A stretch of DNA of 53,597 bases from Bradyrhizobium nanningense. GTDB lineage: Bacteria; Pseudomonadota; Alphaproteobacteria; Rhizobiales; Xanthobacteraceae. Positions 51,934 to 53,597 of this stretch are shown one piece after another. Position 1 is the first letter of the stretch; each line of letters opens with the position of its first letter. Under the pieces are notes generated by a model. The model made no database searches. It saw only the letters and a list, made by a program, of their open reading frames with translations, and was not told the DNA's origin. The DNA lies in assembly GCF_004114535.1 (NCBI RefSeq), contig NZ_LBJC01000075.1, forward strand, positions 1 through 53,597, given 5' to 3'. Made by a program: the position numbers and the translations under genes.

Positions 51934-53216
51934 CGGCGCTCGCACGCGAGACGACCGGCGAAATGTTGCTTCGCCGTCTGCGCAGCCCGGCGGCCTGGCG
52001 CGAGACCGTCGATATATTCGCGGTCCTGACCGCGGCCTCGTTGCCCTGGTCGACGTCGCTTGCGGGGATCTTCAACGCGCTGATGCTGCTCTGCATGGTG
52101 CCGTTCCTCGACGTCCGCGACTTCCTGCAATCCTTGAAGCGTCCGATCTGTGCGGCGCCGATCGCGCTGGTCCTGCTCGCGCTGGTGGGGACACTCTGGT
52201 CGGACGCGACCTGGGGCGCGCGCTTCTATGCGGTCAATCCGACCGTGAAGCTGCTCGTGCTGCCGGTCCTGATCTATCATTTCGAGCGATCGCCGCGCGG
52301 CCACTGGATCTTCATCGCCTTCCTGGCGTCCTGCGCCTTGTTGTCGGTGATGTCCTGGCTGGTCGCCTTCTACCCGAACCTCGCGTTCAAGACCGATTCG
52401 CCCGAGCGCGGCGTCTTCGTCAAGAACTACATCGACCAGAGTCAGGAGTTCGCGCTTTGCGCGGTCGCGCTGGCCTATCCGATCGTGACGCTGCTGCGCG
52501 AGAAGCGATACGGGCTCGCCGGACTGCTCACGGCGCTGGCGCTGAGCTTCTTCGCCAACATGGTTTTCGTGGTGGTGTCGCGTACCGCGCTCGTCACCAT
52601 TCCAATCATGCTCGGCGTGTTCGCACTGCTCCACCTCAAATGGCGCAGCATCGCGATCGTCTCCGCCGCTCTGCTCGCCGGCTCCGTGCTGGCCTGGCAG
52701 GTCTCGCCGCATCTGCGTCAGACGACCGAGAGGTTCACCCGCGACTACACGGGCTATGTGGAAAGGGGCGAGTCGACCTCGATGGGCATGCGGCTCGAAT
52801 TCTGGCGGAAATCGCTCGGATTCTTCGCGGAGGCACCCATCGTCGGGCACGGTACCGGCTCGACGCGCGGATTGTTCGAGCGCGTCGCGACGCCTCAAGG
52901 CCACAACCAGGCATCCGCCGAAGTGATCGGCAATCCGCATAATCAGACGCTGAACGTCGCCGTGCAATGGGGCTTGATCGGCGTCGTCGTTCTCTACACG
53001 ATCTGGATCCTGCATCTGCTGTTGTTTCGCGGCGACGGTCTTGCCAAGTGGATCGGGCTGCTGGTCGTGGTGCAGAACGTCTTTACCTCGCTGTTCAACT
53101 CGCATCTGTTCGACTTCCACGAGGGCTGGATGTACGTCATCGGCGTCGGCGTCGCCGGCGGCATGGTGATCCGGGCACAACAGGCCGAGGCGAAGATGAG
53201 GGAAGCCGGTTCCTGA
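51930..53216 (+). CDS. O-antigen ligase / Wzy family membrane protein
   Basis: The 428-residue protein has about ten to twelve spans and the large periplasmic loop of Wzy_C proteins, with RLEFWRKSLGFFAEAPIVGHGTGSTRGLF and the conserved His in NPHNQTLNVAVQWGLIG. Such proteins join O-antigen to lipid A-core (WaaL) or polymerise it. The heptose-pathway context favours WaaL, yet sequence alone does not separate WaaL from Wzy. GTG at 51930 overlaps the hldE stop; ATG at 51963 is an alternative that gives a shorter N terminus. Confidence 0.85.
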   Translation: MTALARETTGEMLLRRLRSPAAWRETVDIFAVLTAASLPWSTSLAGIFNALMLLCMVPFLDVRDFLQSLKRPICAAPIALVLLALVGTLWSDATWGARFYAVNPTVKLLVLPVLIYHFERSPRGHWIFIAFLASCALLSVMSWLVAFYPNLAFKTDSPERGVFVKNYIDQSQEFALCAVALAYPIVTLLREKRYGLAGLLTALALSFFANMVFVVVSRTALVTIPIMLGVFALLHLKWRSIAIVSAALLAGSVLAWQVSPHLRQTTERFTRDYTGYVERGESTSMGMRLEFWRKSLGFFAEAPIVGHGTGSTRGLFERVATPQGHNQASAEVIGNPHNQTLNVAVQWGLIGVVVLYTIWILHLLLFRGDGLAKWIGLLVVVQNVFTSLFNSHLFDFHEGWMYVIGVGVAGGMVIRAQQAEAKMREAGS

Positions 53217-53300
53217 GCGTCCGCGCCGCTGGCAAGTCTGGTCCAGATGGGCTATCAGCGCGGTCAGGTTGCATGTAACTGGATTTTCATCGGTCGGCGA

Positions 53301-53597
53301 ATGACGCGTCTTACGCATCTCACCTCGCGCAATTTCCTGATCGCGCTGCACGACGTGCTTGCGACGACGGCGGCACTCTTTGCCGCCTTCTATGTGCGAT
53401 TCGAAGGTGGCGATGGCTTCTTCCAGCGCCTGCCGGTGCTGTTCCAGATCCTGCCTTACTTCCTTGCGCTCAGCGTGGTCGTGTTCTTCCTCTTCAACCT
53501 GACCACGACGAAGTGGCGCTTCATCTCGCTGCCGGATGCGCTGAACATCATCCGCGCCGCCACCGTGCTGACGCTCGCTCTGCTCGTGCTGGACTAC
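53301..53597 (+). CDS. FlaA1/CapD-like nucleotide-sugar dehydratase, N-terminal part
   Basis: The frame starts at ATG 53301 and stays open for 99 codons to the window edge. MTRLTHLTSRNFLIALHDVL, the span LATTAALFAAFYVRF, and later VVVFFLFNLTTTKWRFISLPD match the N-terminal membrane region of polysaccharide biosynthesis proteins of the WbpM/CapD/FlaA1 type. The cytosolic SDR domain, which would make a 4-keto-6-deoxy UDP-sugar, lies beyond the window. The call rests on the membrane part alone. It follows the ligase gene by 84 bases in the same direction. Confidence 0.75.
   Translation, partial: MTRLTHLTSRNFLIALHDVLATTAALFAAFYVRFEGGDGFFQRLPVLFQILPYFLALSVVVFFLFNLTTTKWRFISLPDALNIIRAATVLTLALLVLDY

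Overview
The window looks like chromosome from a GC-rich alphaproteobacterium of the Bradyrhizobium/Rhodopseudomonas type. The reasons are the codon usage, the large number of branched-chain-amino-acid-type (Liv/HAAT) ABC transporters, a phasin gene, and several families of short dispersed palindromes between genes that I recognise as typical of Bradyrhizobium. This assignment is inference; no rRNA or other strong phylogenetic marker lies in the window. I see no CRISPR array, tRNA, rRNA, insertion sequence or prophage.

Layout. 1-1180: a poorly coding stretch with one small conserved-looking gene. 1183-3871: a PaaK-like CoA ligase with a coupled 76-residue membrane protein, then an AGE-family epimerase. 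3932-11269 (minus strand): a complete Liv-type importer (livG, livH, livM, solute-binding protein, livF) with a long-chain acyl-CoA-synthetase-type ligase inserted after livG. A Crp/Fnr regulator is divergent from it. This looks like an uptake-and-activation cassette for a carboxylic acid. 12285-17858: an MFS exporter, then a four-part zinc ribbon/cyclase/AAA/TPR signalling protein with a peroxiredoxin-like partner. 17876-20109: a uroporphyrinogen-III-synthase-like gene, purU and a small lipoprotein gene. 20361-26486: a second Liv importer (binding protein, livH, livM, livG, livF) ending in a MetE-C-like methyltransferase. It is preceded by a perfect 20-bp palindrome over a likely promoter.

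26695-32800: an exported TPR-caspase protein, then an activated-methyl-cycle block: an HTH/SAM-methyltransferase-like protein, metK and ahcY, closed by a strong terminator. 32905-34365: a Baeyer-Villiger-type flavin monooxygenase. 34508-35702: a ParA-type ATPase overlapping a phasin gene, which is the most intriguing pair in the window because it suggests positioning of polyhydroxyalkanoate granules. 35727-39090: an MFS/tautomerase/SDR operon with a divergent LysR regulator; the SDR lacks the usual catalytic tyrosine. 39238-42461: a 51-residue protein, an LpxO-like hydroxylase, a SnoaL-like protein and an MHS-family transporter with a terminator. 42488-45029: an FAH-family hydrolase and an MsbA-like ABC exporter.

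45148-53597: an envelope polysaccharide/LPS core region: galE, a group-1 glycosyltransferase, waaF, hldD, hldE, an O-antigen-ligase-family protein and the start of a FlaA1/CapD-like sugar-nucleotide dehydratase. A HigBA-type toxin-antitoxin module with operator-like palindromes is inserted between the glycosyltransferase and waaF.
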